From contig NZ_CP005188.1 of NCBI RefSeq assembly GCF_001563285.1, forward strand, positions 873,501-937,500: DNA of 64,000 nt, in the 5' to 3' direction. Below are positions 47,034 through 56,488 of this stretch, piece by piece. The DNA is from Sphingobium sp. MI1205. GTDB taxonomy: Bacteria; Pseudomonadota; Alphaproteobacteria; Sphingomonadales; Sphingomonadaceae. The position numbers and the translations under genes are program-made. Every line of letters begins with the position of its first letter. Positions within the stretch are counted from its first letter, which is position 1. Below the pieces are notes generated by a model, which was given only the letters and a program-made list of their open reading frames with translations, searched no databases and was not told the DNA's origin.

Positions 47034-47173
47034 GGTGGTCGTGCAAGAGGGTTGCAATGCATGCCGAGTGCGAGGCCGTTGCGATCGAACCGGTTGCCTC
47101 GATGCAGCCAAGACATCCCGACTTTCCCAAGCTGCTGAGACGGTCCCCGAAGGGTTCAAGTCCGCAATAAGCT
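47034..47173 (+). pseudogene. decayed 3' fragment of a second DUF302 gene
   Basis: This stretch resembles the 3' end of the intact DUF302 gene (45058-45202). ECEAVAIEPVASMQ here corresponds to RCEVAAIDPVASMQ there, and base-level similarity continues through the ctgctgagacggtcc / cagcagagacggtcc segment. Indels break the frame, and the 5' two thirds of the gene is missing. It starts directly after the ferric-reductase stop. Probably the residue of a duplication or of recombination between related operons. Confidence 0.6.
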
Positions 47174-47315
47174 GACGGGATCCAGCAGCGGTAGATCGCC
47201 GTGCAGTCCGCTCCTCTAAGCACTTGCTTATTTACCGGTCTGTAAGCGGCGCTCCGATGGTGCTTCCGGACATGCCGAACATCTTTGGCGCAGTTCAATG
47301 TCAAAGGAGCTTTCG

Positions 47316-47566
47316 ATGGGCGCTTTATCCCTCTCCCTCGCGGCACTTCTATGCGGCGCGATCGCGGTTCGCTTCTCGCCGCCAAAACGCCCGCACCCGC
47401 TGCGAAGTCTCAGTCCGCCCAGACATCCGTGGCAGAGAAGGAGGACCAAGACCTCGATGAGCGAAATCAAAGGCGGGACCAGGCATCCGATGTAAAACGG
47501 CACGCGAAGGAAGCGAAGCATCACATCGGCGCGAAATCTGGAAAGGAGGACGACGATGACGAGTGA
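47316..47566 (+). pseudogene. small exported acidic protein, apparent frameshift
   Basis: ATG 47316 follows AAAGGAG at ideal spacing and encodes a signal peptide (MGALSLSLAALLCGAIAV). In that frame the remainder is basic nonsense. One frame over, from about 47360, the bases encode AAKTPAPAAKSQSAQTS and a highly charged tail ending KSGKEDDDDE with a stop at 47564-47566. The two halves together look like one periplasmic protein of about 83 residues, broken by one lost base near 47355-47370. The end overlaps the cytochrome start by 11 bases. No family recognised. Confidence 0.5.
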
Positions 47567-48221
47567 GACGAGCCGACCCCATCGATGGGATCCGGTCGTC
47601 AAGCTGACGCACTGGTCCATCGTTCTGGCCGTGCTGGCCAACGCGATCGTGACTGAAGAGGGATCGAGCGTCCACATCTGGGTGGGCTATGCTCTGGCCG
47701 CCATTCTGGCCCTGCGGCTGCTCTGGGGACTGATCGGGCCGGGTGAGGCGCGCTTCACCGCCTTTCCGTTCAGCCCATCCCGTGCGCTGGCCCATATCCG
47801 CGAGATTCGTGGGGGCCGAAAGAGCGAGCACCCGTCCCACAATCCACTGGGCGCTCTCATGGTTTATGCGATCTGGTCTTGTCTGCTCGTCATCATCGTC
47901 ACTGGCATTGCAATGGCCGGTCTACCCGGGACGAGCGAGCGGCATGGGGAAGCAGGCGCTGCGTCCGAGAGCTACAGCAAGTCGATTGATGTCCGGGAGG
48001 CTACGGAGCAGGATGACCGCGATGAGGGCGCAGACCTGCGGTCTGGCGGCGAACGTAAGGAAGGTGGCGAAGAAGGTGAGGAAGGACCGCTCGCTGAGAT
48101 CCACGAGACGGCAGCCAACCTGCTGTATGTCCTCATCCTGCTCCACATCGCCGGGGTGATCTTTGAGACGCGCCGCCGCGGTCGACAAGTTGTTCTGGCG
48201 ATGCTTCCGGGGCACCGCTAA
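47556..48221 (+). CDS. cytochrome b561-type membrane protein
   Basis: 221 residues, preceded by GGAAAGGAGGACG. Four membrane helices fit the cytochrome b/b6-like (prokaryotic b561) family. Histidines at VVKLTHWSIVL, SSVHIWVGYA and LLYVLILLHIAG, plus HETAANL, are candidate haem ligands. The helix 3-4 loop is unusually long and charged (about 130-185, Glu/Arg/Gly-rich, EGGEEGEEG). It probably shuttles electrons in the membrane and may work with the ferric-reductase-like flavoprotein upstream. Confidence 0.85.
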   Translation: MTSETSRPHRWDPVVKLTHWSIVLAVLANAIVTEEGSSVHIWVGYALAAILALRLLWGLIGPGEARFTAFPFSPSRALAHIREIRGGRKSEHPSHNPLGALMVYAIWSCLLVIIVTGIAMAGLPGTSERHGEAGAASESYSKSIDVREATEQDDRDEGADLRSGGERKEGGEEGEEGPLAEIHETAANLLYVLILLHIAGVIFETRRRGRQVVLAMLPGHR

Positions 48222-48230
48222 CCACCGCTC

Positions 48231-48758
48231 ATGATCAATCGAGCGCGCACCCTAGAACGGCAGGCCACGGCGATGACGATCGTCGTGGCCTTGCAGGCTC
48301 TGGCGACGCTCTTCTTCCTCGTCGACTTTGCGGGTGACATGGTCGGCGAAAGCTTCGGCCGCCATGTAATGATCGAGGGGGCCGCGGCCATTGCTCTGCT
48401 CGCGGCGGTGGTGCTGGGCGCGCTTCATGTCAGATCGCTTGTTGTTGCCGCGCGGCAGGACGAGATCGCCGTCGCCATTGCAAGGGGCGCGGCCGCCGAA
48501 CTGATCCAGCTGCGCTTTGCGCAGTGGAAGCTGACGAAGGCCGAGGCAGACGTGGCGCTCTTCGCGCTCAAGGGATGCGACGTGCATGACATTGCGCAGC
48601 TTAGAGGGGCTGCGGCGGGCACCGTGAGGGCGCAGCTCACGAGGGTGTATGCCAAGGCCGGGGTCGGTTCGCAGTCGTCCTTGATCGCCCTGTTCCTCGA
48701 GGAGCTGATCGATCCGGCCATGCTACGATCGGACGCCGATCAGAAGACGGTGACCTGA
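48231..48758 (+). CDS. membrane-anchored LuxR-type HTH protein
   Basis: 175 residues. Two N-terminal membrane helices (AMTIVVALQALATLFFLVDFAG; AAAIALLAAVVLGALHV) are followed by a linker and a C-terminal LuxR-like helix-turn-helix (KLTKAEADVALFALKGCDVH ... GAAAGTVRAQLTRVYAKAGV). No receiver or ligand domain is present. It begins 9 bases after the cytochrome gene, so it is probably in the same transcript. Membrane tethering suggests that it senses the membrane redox components or lipid state. Confidence 0.8.
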   Translation: MINRARTLERQATAMTIVVALQALATLFFLVDFAGDMVGESFGRHVMIEGAAAIALLAAVVLGALHVRSLVVAARQDEIAVAIARGAAAELIQLRFAQWKLTKAEADVALFALKGCDVHDIAQLRGAAAGTVRAQLTRVYAKAGVGSQSSLIALFLEELIDPAMLRSDADQKTVT

Positions 48759-48999
48759 AGATGAGACGGCACTGAGAACCGTTTCACTCTAACGACTATT
48801 CGGATAACCGATGAACGAAGGGCAGGTATCAGGCGGTTGGATCTCGTCTCTGGTTGACCGAATGGTCGGCGTTCGTTGCCTGACAGCCCCGACCTTACGG
48901 CGAGCTCAGCGAATAATAATCGATCCGCATGATTGGCGGTCACACCATGGCGGGCAAACCTTTTTTGGGACATGATCGCGCATCCGCTGCAACCTCATT
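48759..48999. other. gene-free stretch between the HTH gene and the integrase relic
   Basis: A 77-residue minus-strand frame crosses this region (48740-48973), but it has no ribosome-binding site or recognisable motif. It may be scrambled remains of the integrase gene whose N-terminal codons survive just to the right. Confidence 0.4.
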
Positions 49000-49116
49000 C
49001 ATGCGCCAGTACCGGACACCGGTCGGCTTTACGAGAAGGTAAAGGCCATCACGATCGGAGAGCTTGTACGGCTTCTCCTTGAGCCTAGCGTTTTTCACCG
49101 CGTTTGCGGTGAGGCC
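49000..49116 (-). pseudogene. relic of a tyrosine integrase (arm-binding DUF4102 domain)
   Basis: Read on the minus strand, 39 codons give the N-terminus of a P4/CP4-type phage integrase: TANAVKNARLKEKPYKL, then DGLYLLVKPTGVRYWRM. There is no start codon; the frame has a stop five codons upstream. After WRM the next codons (NEVAADARS) resemble a later part of the same domain, suggesting an internal deletion. The catalytic domain is absent. It points away from the 3' end of the tRNA-Cys gene about 190 bases away, the normal place for an integrase of a tRNA-targeting element. Confidence 0.75.
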
Positions 49117-49304
49117 TTTCTGCGACTGTCACCTTCTGCCATGATAGACCTCCCAAACGGTGCTCGGCGGACGGTCCATCATCTGTACCCACATTGTACT
49201 CGGAAGAGGATGGAGCCGTCCGGATTTGCTTGGCAAGTCTAGCACAAAAAAACGGCAGAAATCAGGCAATTCCAGACGGTTATGGACGGCTCTGGAAGCT
49301 GCAA

Positions 49305-49378
49305 TGGAGGCCCGAGCCGGAATCGAACCGGCGTGCAAGGATTTGCAGTCCTCTGCGTAACCACTCCGCCATCGGGCC
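49305..49378 (-). tRNA. tRNA-Cys (GCA), CCA encoded
   Basis: The minus strand folds as a complete tRNA. The 7-bp acceptor stem is GGCCCGA with TCGGGCC. The anticodon loop is CTGCAAA (anticodon GCA), the T-arm is GCCGG-TTCGAAT-CCGGC, the discriminator is U (the tRNA-Cys identity base), and CCA is encoded in the DNA. Without CCA the gene ends at 49308. The 3' end adjoins the integrase relic. Confidence 0.95.
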
Positions 49379-49569
49379 ATGCGCATGTGGGACGCCGCAG
49401 ATGTGAGGCTTTTGTTCCAAAGTCAAGCGCGACAATGGCGCATCGCTTCAAGATTCTCGTTCATCGATATGGAAAGCTGCTTGGCGTTGCTGGTCGCGTG
49501 ATCTAGAGGTCCGGTATCGTCAGCGCTGTATTGTCTTCCCAATACAGTTGTGCCAATCGAGGAAGTGTC

Positions 49570-50202
49570 GTGACCGATCAGAATTTTTCATCGATGCGGA
49601 CCGCAATGGTCGAAAGCCAGCTTCGTACCAGCGATGTCGATGACCAGCGCGTGATCGCCGCAATGGCGCACGTGCCGCGCGAGGATTTCGTGCCGGTCGC
49701 GCGCCGGGCGATGGCCTATGTCGATCGCCCGATCCCGCTGGAAAACGGGCGTGCGCTCAATCCGCCGCTGGTGACCGGGCGCCTGCTGACGGAAGCGCAG
49801 GTTGAAGAGGGCGACCGCGTCCTGCTGATCGGCGCCGCGACCGGCTACAGCGCCGCTCTTCTGGCGGAGCTCGGGGCGAAGGTCACCGCCGTGGAGGCCA
49901 GCGATGGGCCGCAGCTGCTGGGCTCCGCAGCTACTGTCGTGCGTGGTCCGCTCGCTGCAGGTGCTCCTGATAATGCGCTCTACGATCTGCTGTTCATTGA
50001 TGGAGCCGTGGAGGAAGTGCCCGCCGCGCTCGTTCAGCAACTTGCCGATGGCGCGCGCGTCGTTACGGGTATTGTCGAGCGAGGCGTCACGCGGCTGTGC
50101 AGCGGGCGGGTGGTGTCGGGCGTGCTTGGCCTTGCCAGTCTGGCGGATTTGGAGATGGTTGTTCTGCCCGGTTTTTCAGCGCCGGAGCGTTTCGTTTTTT
50201 AA
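49570..50202 (+). CDS. protein-L-isoaspartate O-methyltransferase family protein
   Basis: 210 residues from the GTG at 49570 (VTDQNFSSMRTAMVESQLRTSDV); GAGGAAGT stands ahead. VPREDFVP and the Rossmann VLLIGAATGYSAALLAEL SAM loop mark the PCMT family. RPIPLENGRALNPPLVTGRLL replaces the substrate loop of classical Pcm and is somewhat divergent. Many alphaproteobacteria keep this PCMT-like gene directly before tolC. Repair of isoaspartyl damage is the family function, but this branch may do something else. Confidence 0.82.
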   Translation: MTDQNFSSMRTAMVESQLRTSDVDDQRVIAAMAHVPREDFVPVARRAMAYVDRPIPLENGRALNPPLVTGRLLTEAQVEEGDRVLLIGAATGYSAALLAELGAKVTAVEASDGPQLLGSAATVVRGPLAAGAPDNALYDLLFIDGAVEEVPAALVQQLADGARVVTGIVERGVTRLCSGRVVSGVLGLASLADLEMVVLPGFSAPERFVF

Positions 50203-50218
50203 CAGGCCCGGGGGAGTC

Positions 50219-51685
50219 ATGACAGCAAAGCAGGTGTTCTTTCGGCACTCCGCCGCCACGGTTTTGCTGTTGCTCAACGCTGGGACCGTGCGCGCCGAAA
50301 CGCTCCAGGGCGCGCTGGCCAGGGCTTATCTTTCCAACCCCACGTTGACGGGCACACGCGCGCAGCAGCGCGCGACCGATGAAAATGTGCCGATCCGCAA
50401 GGCGGACGGGCGGCCCGATATCTCCACCACCACCGAATTCCAGGAATTGTTGGTAAAGCCAGCGCGCGCATTCCTGACGCCCAGCCGGTCGCTCAATGGC
50501 ACCGCGAGCATCAACGTGCCCATTTATCAGGGCGGCGCCGTTCGTAACGGCGTGAAGGCGGCCAAGGTCCGGGTGGAAGCTGGTCAGGCCAATCTCCGCG
50601 GTACGGAAGCATCGATTTTTTCCCAGGTCGTGGCCGCCTATATGGATGTCATCCGGGACAGTGCCGTTGTGTCGCTCAATGAGGCGAATGTCAGCGCGCT
50701 CGGCGTTAATCTTCAGGCGACCAACGACCGTTTCGAGGTGGGTGATCTCACCCGCACTGACGTAGCCCAGTCCGAATCGCGCCTGGCGCTCGCGCGGTCG
50801 GACTTGCAGACGGCGCAGGCCAACCTGATCGCGAGCCGGGAAAATTACATCGCGCTTGTGGGCAGCGCCCCGGACGACCTGGAGCCGCCGCCACCGCTGC
50901 CGGGCCTTCCCGCCACGCCGGAAACGGCGGTGCAGGTCGCGCTGGCCGACAATCCTGACATTATTTCCGCCCGCAAGCTGCGCGAAGCGGCGCGTTATGA
51001 TGTGAAGGTGGCGAAGGCAGGCGTGCTGCCCACCTTGTCGGGCTTCGCGCAGGGCAGTTACACGCACTATCTGGGGTCGCTTAACGAAGCCAACGATCCC
51101 GATCCCTCGCAGACCAACAAACAGGTCGTTGCAGGCGCGACTTTACGCCTTCCGCTCTATCAGGGTGGCCGCCCGGCCGCGCAGGTGCGGCAGAACCAGG
51201 CGCTTGAATCGCAGGCGATCGAGCAGGAAATCGAAGTGGAGCGCGGGGTCATCGCCCAGACGCGGTCTGCATACGCAAGCTGGCAGGCGTCCTTGCAAAG
51301 CATCGAGTCGAACCAGAAGGCGGTGGAGGCGGCCAACCTTTCGCTGGAAGGAGTGCGTGCGGAAAATTCGGTGGGCAGCCGCACCATTCTCGACATATTG
51401 AATGCGGAGCAGGAAGCGCTCAACGCCAAGGTCCAGTTGGTTTCCGCGCGGCGCAATGCCTATGTGGCGGGATTCAGCCTGTTGGCGGCAATGGGGCATG
51501 CCGAGGCGGACGATCTTAGCCTGGAAACGGGCGCTCTCTACAACCCCATGGTTAATTATGACCGGGTCAGGGGCAAGTGGTTCGATTGGGATTTCGACTC
51601 TGCAGCTGGGCCTCAGGCGACGCGAACCGTTGACACGCCTGCACAAAATGCCAATGTGCCTGCTGGGTTGGCTCAACAACCTTAA
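50219..51685 (+). CDS. tolC: TolC-family outer-membrane channel
   Basis: 488 residues from the ATG at 50219 behind GGGGGAG; the longer frame runs back through the pcm-like gene. A signal peptide ends at VRAE, and ETLQGALARAYLSNPTLTGTRAQ opens the first OEP repeat. Long coiled hairpins follow, with NVPIYQGGAVRNGVKAAKVR and LRLPLYQGGRPAAQVRQNQA as the two matching beta entries. Trimers form the exit duct for type I secretion and drug pumps. Unlike the efflux protein at 27426 it has no lipobox. Confidence 0.92.
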   Translation: MTAKQVFFRHSAATVLLLLNAGTVRAETLQGALARAYLSNPTLTGTRAQQRATDENVPIRKADGRPDISTTTEFQELLVKPARAFLTPSRSLNGTASINVPIYQGGAVRNGVKAAKVRVEAGQANLRGTEASIFSQVVAAYMDVIRDSAVVSLNEANVSALGVNLQATNDRFEVGDLTRTDVAQSESRLALARSDLQTAQANLIASRENYIALVGSAPDDLEPPPPLPGLPATPETAVQVALADNPDIISARKLREAARYDVKVAKAGVLPTLSGFAQGSYTHYLGSLNEANDPDPSQTNKQVVAGATLRLPLYQGGRPAAQVRQNQALESQAIEQEIEVERGVIAQTRSAYASWQASLQSIESNQKAVEAANLSLEGVRAENSVGSRTILDILNAEQEALNAKVQLVSARRNAYVAGFSLLAAMGHAEADDLSLETGALYNPMVNYDRVRGKWFDWDFDSAAGPQATRTVDTPAQNANVPAGLAQQP

Positions 51686-51703
51686 GGTTAACAGGGGCAA
51701 TTC

Positions 51704-52189
51704 ATGGGCGACATGAGCAAGGAACCCTCGATGGAGGACATCCTCTCGTCCATCAAGCGCATTATTGCGGAGGAAGGCGAGGAGGCTGCGCAGTCTGTAT
51801 CGCGTCGCGGCAAGTCCGATGCTGCGTCTAAACAGGGCGCCAAATCCGCCGATCCTGCCGATCCTGTTATCGATGAAGTGCTGGAACTGACCGACGAGGT
51901 TGGAGCGGAGGAAGTGATGCCTGCCCATAAGACATCGCGCGCGCCGCTCCCCGAAGCGGTGGCGGAGGACGCGTCGATCCTGTCCGTGGAAAGCGAAGTC
52001 GCCGCGCGACATTCCCTGTCGACGCTGTCCTCCATGCTGGTCACGCCCAAGGATGGAGAGGACAACACGCTCGATGGTCTGGTCCGCTCGATGCTGAAGC
52101 CAATGCTCAAGGAATGGCTGGACGCTCGTCTGCCGGCGCTGGTCGAGGACATGGTGGCGAGGGAGATCGCGCGGATCACCAGCCGCTAA
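51704..52189 (+). CDS. popZ: PopZ/DUF2497 polar-organising protein
   Basis: 161 residues. The conserved N-terminal helix ([21 protein letters not shown]) binds client proteins in Caulobacter PopZ. The middle is acidic and disordered, and the C-terminal oligomerisation helices ([32 protein letters not shown]) are intact. PopZ forms a polar network that anchors the ParB-origin complex. tolC-popZ-valS order is characteristic of alphaproteobacteria. Confidence 0.9.
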   Translation: MGDMSKEPSMEDILSSIKRIIAEEGEEAAQSVSRRGKSDAASKQGAKSADPADPVIDEVLELTDEVGAEEVMPAHKTSRAPLPEAVAEDASILSVESEVAARHSLSTLSSMLVTPKDGEDNTLDGLVRSMLKPMLKEWLDARLPALVEDMVAREIARITSR

Positions 52190-52295
52190 ACCGCTTCTGC
52201 GGGGCGGCCTGCGCTTTGATGCGGGATTGGGCCGACCCAGCCCAAGCGGTAAAAGCGCTGGAATGGTCGGGGAAGGGGCATTAAGGCGCCTTCCC

Positions 52296-54995
52296 ATGAC
52301 CGAACTGCCCAAAACATTTGACCCCGCCGAAATCGAATCCCGCTGGTACGCCCATTGGGAAAGCAAGGGCCTGTTCCGGCCCGAACGTCCTGAGGCCGAG
52401 CCGTTCACGATCGTCAACCCGCCGCCGAATGTGACGGGCAGCCTGCATATCGGCCATGCGCTCGACAATACGCTGCAGGACATCGTGATCCGGTATGAGC
52501 GGCTGCGGGGCAAGGACGCATTGTGGGTCGTGGGCACCGACCATGCGGGGATCGCGACGCAGATGGTCGTCGAACGGCAGCTCAACGCTGCGGGGCAGAA
52601 GCGCACCGATTTTTCGCGCGATGATTTCGTTGCAAAGGTCTGGAAATGGAAGGCGGAAAGCGGTGGCGCGATCACACGCCAGCTTCGTCGCCTGGGCTGC
52701 TCGATGGATTGGGCCAATGAGCGCTTTACGATGGACGAAGGCTTTTCAAAGGCCGTCCTGAAGGTTTTCGTGGAGTTGCACAAACGCGGTCTGCTGTACC
52801 GCGACAAGCGGCTGGTGAACTGGGATCCGCATTTCCGCTCAGCCATCTCGGACCTTGAGGTCGAGACGAAGGAAGTGAAGGGCGGTTTCTGGCATTTCCG
52901 CTATCCGCTCGCCGATGGCGTGAAGCTGGCGAACGGCGCGGACCATATCGTCGTCGCGACTACGCGGCCTGAAACGATGCTGGCGGACATGGCCGTCGCC
53001 GTTCATCCCGACGACCCGCGTTACAAGGATGTCATCGGCAAGGACATCCTCCAGCCGATTACCGGCCGCCGGTTCCAGGTCGTGGCCGATGAATACGCCG
53101 ACCCGGAATTGGGTTCGGGCGCGGTCAAGATTACCCCGGGGCATGACTTCAACGACTTTGAAGTGGGCAAGCGCGCGGGGTTCAAGGCCGCCGACATGCT
53201 CAACATGTTCGATGCCGACGCCAATGTTATCCAGACGACTGACGGCCTGATCCCCGAGCGCTTCCTGGGCCTGCATCGGTTCAAGCGTGACGGCGTCGAT
53301 GGCGCGCGTGAGCTGGTGGTGGCGGAGATGAAGGCGCTGGGCATGCTGGTGCCGCATGTCAGCAAGACGAAGGATAGCGAAGAAGTCGAGGCCGATGCCG
53401 AGCCGCGGACCATCCAGACGCCCTTTGGCGACCGTTCGGGCGTGGTGATCGAACCGTGGCTGACCGACCAATGGTATGTCGATGCTGAAAAGCTGGCAGT
53501 CGCCCCAATGCAGGCGGTGCGTGACGGGCGGATCGAGATCGTTCCCAAGACTTGGGAAAAGACCTTCTTCAACTGGATGGAGAATATCCAGCCCTGGTGT
53601 GTGTCGCGTCAGCTGTGGTGGGGGCATCAGATTCCGGCATGGTATGACGAGGACGGCAATCCCTATGTCGCGGAAAGCGAACAGGAAGCGCAGGCGCTTG
53701 CCGGTAACAGGAGGCTCACCCGCGACCCCGACGTACTCGACACCTGGTTCTCCTCCGCGCTCTGGCCTTTTGGTACGTTGGGCTGGCCCGAGCAGAGCGA
53801 GACGCTCAACCGCCATTATCCCAACGACCTGCTGATTTCCGGTTTTGACATCCTGTTCTTCTGGGATGCGCGCATGGCGATGCAGGGGATGGAGTTCATG
53901 GGCGATGTGCCGTGGCGCAAACTTTACCTGCATGGGCTGGTGCGCGCGGCGGATGGGCAGAAAATGTCCAAGTCCAAGGGCAATGTCGTCGATCCGCTCG
54001 GCCTGATCGACAAGTTCGGCGCGGACGCGCTGCGTTTCTTCATGTCTGCCATGGAAAGCCAGGGCCGCGATGTGAAGATGGATGAGAAGCGCGTCGAGGG
54101 ATATCGCAACTTCGCGACCAAGCTGTGGAATGCGGCGCGCTTCCTGCAATCCAATGGCGTCACGGCCTCGACGGCCCATGAAGCGCCCCACGCGGAAGCT
54201 CCGGCAAACCGCTGGATCATCGCCGAGACGATCGCGACCGTGCAGGCGATCGACACCGCGATGGCCGAACTGCGTTTCGACGCGGCCGCCAACGCCATCT
54301 ATCACTTCGTCTGGGACCAGTTTTGCGACTGGTATATCGAACTGACGAAGGGGTCGATGGATGAGGAAACCCGCGCCGTCGCGGGCTGGGCGTTCGACCA
54401 GATACTCGTGATGCTGCATCCCTTCATGCCGTTCATCACCGAAGAGTTATGGAACCTGACCGGCGCGCGCGAAAACGAGCTGATCGTGGCCCGGTGGCCG
54501 CAGGCGCTTTACGCGGTGGATAGCGAGGCGCAGGCCGAGATCGACTGGCTGATCCGCCTGATCAGCGCGATGCGAACGGCGCGCACCGAACTTAACGTGC
54601 CGCCGGGCGCCAAGCTCGCCGTGGTGGTGCATGACGCGTCAGAGGAGACGCGCCGCCGGATAGATCGCCAGGGCGGGGCGCTCGCGCGCATCGGACGGGT
54701 TGAAAGCCTGTCCTTCGGCGATGCGGTCGAAGGGGGAGCGGCGCAGGTCGTCGTCGATGAAGCGACATTCATCCTGCCGCTGGAAGGCGTTATCGATATT
54801 GCTGCGGAGAAGGCGCGTCTCGCCAAGGCGCTCGCCAGCGCGGAGAAGGAGCGCGACTCCCTGTCCGGTCGTCTGTCCAATGCCAGTTTCGTGGAAAAGG
54901 CGAAGCCCGAAGCGGTGGCCAAGGCGCGCGAGGACCATGCTGAAAAAGCCGCCGAGGCGGAAAGACTGAAGGCTGCGTTGGACCGGCTCGCCTGA
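52296..54995 (+). CDS. valS: valyl-tRNA synthetase
   Basis: 899 residues from the ATG at 52296 ([10 protein letters not shown]). Class I signatures HIGH (51-54, in [12 protein letters not shown]) and KMSKS (556-560) are intact. An editing domain lies between them ([20 protein letters not shown]). The anticodon-binding domain ([20 protein letters not shown]) and the C-terminal coiled-coil arm ([20 protein letters not shown]) follow. It charges tRNA-Val and clears misacylated Thr. Confidence 0.97.
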   Translation: MTELPKTFDPAEIESRWYAHWESKGLFRPERPEAEPFTIVNPPPNVTGSLHIGHALDNTLQDIVIRYERLRGKDALWVVGTDHAGIATQMVVERQLNAAGQKRTDFSRDDFVAKVWKWKAESGGAITRQLRRLGCSMDWANERFTMDEGFSKAVLKVFVELHKRGLLYRDKRLVNWDPHFRSAISDLEVETKEVKGGFWHFRYPLADGVKLANGADHIVVATTRPETMLADMAVAVHPDDPRYKDVIGKDILQPITGRRFQVVADEYADPELGSGAVKITPGHDFNDFEVGKRAGFKAADMLNMFDADANVIQTTDGLIPERFLGLHRFKRDGVDGARELVVAEMKALGMLVPHVSKTKDSEEVEADAEPRTIQTPFGDRSGVVIEPWLTDQWYVDAEKLAVAPMQAVRDGRIEIVPKTWEKTFFNWMENIQPWCVSRQLWWGHQIPAWYDEDGNPYVAESEQEAQALAGNRRLTRDPDVLDTWFSSALWPFGTLGWPEQSETLNRHYPNDLLISGFDILFFWDARMAMQGMEFMGDVPWRKLYLHGLVRAADGQKMSKSKGNVVDPLGLIDKFGADALRFFMSAMESQGRDVKMDEKRVEGYRNFATKLWNAARFLQSNGVTASTAHEAPHAEAPANRWIIAETIATVQAIDTAMAELRFDAAANAIYHFVWDQFCDWYIELTKGSMDEETRAVAGWAFDQILVMLHPFMPFITEELWNLTGARENELIVARWPQALYAVDSEAQAEIDWLIRLISAMRTARTELNVPPGAKLAVVVHDASEETRRRIDRQGGALARIGRVESLSFGDAVEGGAAQVVVDEATFILPLEGVIDIAAEKARLAKALASAEKERDSLSGRLSNASFVEKAKPEAVAKAREDHAEKAAEAERLKAALDRLA

Positions 54996-55031
54996 TCGGC
55001 AACTGTGCGCCGAAACGGGAGGGGCCAAAGA

Positions 55032-56483
55032 ATGGCGGTTGAAAAGCGCGGTGCGAAAGACCTGACCCAAGGGCCTATCGCATCGACTTTGCTGCTGTTC
55101 GCCATCCCCACGCTGGCGTCCAACGTGCTTCAGTCGCTGAATGGGTCGATCAACGCGATCTGGGTCGGCCGCTTCCTGGGGCCGCAGGCGCTGGCCGCCA
55201 CCGCGAACGCGAACATCACGATGTTCCTGATGTTCTCCATCGTCTTTGGTTTTGGCATGGCATCGACCGTGATGATCGCGCAAGCCGCGGGGAGGGGCGA
55301 CATGGACGCCGCCCGCCAGGCATTCGGCAGCGCCATAGGGTTCTGCACCCTGTTGGGCGTAGTCGTTGCGACTGCGGGATGGTTTGGCGCTCCGGCCCTG
55401 CTGCGCCTGCTTGCGACCCCGGCCGAAGCCTTCGACCTGGCGCTCACCTATTTGCGCGTCATCTTCATCGCCATGCCGGCCACGCTGGTCAGCGTCACGA
55501 TGATGATGGGCCTGCGCGGGACCGGTGATGCGCGCACGCCATTGATCTTCATGCTCGTCAGCGTGGCCGTCGATCTGGTGCTCAATCCCGTTCTGATTTT
55601 GGGATTGGGGCCCATACCGGCGATGGGCATCGGCGGATCTGCGGCGGCTACGGCGGCGGCAGGCGTTGTCAGTTTGATCGGCCTGATCATCTACATCCAT
55701 GCCAAGGATCTGCCGCTGCGGCTGCGCAGGCGCGAGTTGAACTATCTCCGTCCCGCCCCCGGCCAACTGCGTGTCTTGTTGGGCAAGGGTCTGCCGATGG
55801 GCCTGCAGATGATCGTGATGTCGGCCACGGGCCTGGTCATGATCGGCCTGGTCAATCGGGAAGGTTTTCTCGTCACGGCGGCCTATGGTGCCGCGCAGCA
55901 GATCTGGACCTATTTGCAGATGCCGGCCATGGCCATGGGTGCGGCGGTCAGCGCCATGGCGGCGCAGAATATCGGCGCAGACCGGTGGGACAGGATCAGC
56001 CGGATCACCGGCTATGGCCTCGGCTATCTGCTACTGATCACCGGCGCGATGATCGGCGTGATCCTATTGTTTCACGCCCCGCTGCTGTCACTCTTTCTTG
56101 GCAGAAACCAGCCCGCGATCGACGCCGCCTGGCACATGCAGTTGCTGGCGAGCTGGAGCTTCATGCTCTTCGGTTTCACCATGATCCTGTTCGGGGTGAT
56201 GCGCGCCAACGGCGTCGTGGTGAAGCCGCTGCTCATCCTGATCTTCACCCTGCTTGGCGTCAGGCTGGCCTTTTATCATTTCGGTTACCCTCATCTGGGT
56301 TCCGATGCGCTGTGGCTGAGCTTCCCCGTGAGTTCGGGATCATCGTTGCTGCTCGCTGGCGTCGTTTATCTGCATGGCGGTTGGCGCAAGGCGAAGCTGC
56401 TCACCCCCGTTCATGAGGAAGAATGCCGCGAAACCATCAGTGCGGAAAGCGAGCCCGCAGGGCGGCTGGCGCCTGCGGGCTGA
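55032..56483 (+). CDS. MATE-family multidrug/Na+ antiporter
   Basis: 483 residues from the ATG at 55032. Twelve membrane helices fall in two MATE repeats (LTQGPIASTLLLFAIPTLAS and GKGLPMGLQMIVMSATGLVM openings). SLNGSINAIWVGRFLGPQAL and GLRGTGDARTPLIFMLVSVA are typical family segments. It exports cationic compounds using Na+ or H+ flow. It converges with the HerA-type gene, with 5 bases between stops. Confidence 0.9.
   Translation: MAVEKRGAKDLTQGPIASTLLLFAIPTLASNVLQSLNGSINAIWVGRFLGPQALAATANANITMFLMFSIVFGFGMASTVMIAQAAGRGDMDAARQAFGSAIGFCTLLGVVVATAGWFGAPALLRLLATPAEAFDLALTYLRVIFIAMPATLVSVTMMMGLRGTGDARTPLIFMLVSVAVDLVLNPVLILGLGPIPAMGIGGSAAATAAAGVVSLIGLIIYIHAKDLPLRLRRRELNYLRPAPGQLRVLLGKGLPMGLQMIVMSATGLVMIGLVNREGFLVTAAYGAAQQIWTYLQMPAMAMGAAVSAMAAQNIGADRWDRISRITGYGLGYLLLITGAMIGVILLFHAPLLSLFLGRNQPAIDAAWHMQLLASWSFMLFGFTMILFGVMRANGVVVKPLLILIFTLLGVRLAFYHFGYPHLGSDALWLSFPVSSGSSLLLAGVVYLHGGWRKAKLLTPVHEEECRETISAESEPAGRLAPAG
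56452..56481. terminator. candidate bidirectional terminator at the MATE gene end
   Basis: AGCCCGCAGG (56452-56461) and CCTGCGGGCT (56472-56481) make a perfect 10-bp stem with a 10-base loop, lying over the last codons of the MATE gene and facing the convergent HerA-type gene. No T tract follows, so termination would be weak or Rho-assisted. Confidence 0.45.
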
Positions 56484-56488
56484 CGGGC

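Noticed and set aside
48740..48973. 77-residue minus-strand ORF
   Set aside because: No ribosome-binding site and no motif; overlaps the end of the HTH gene and looks like non-coding DNA or integrase debris.
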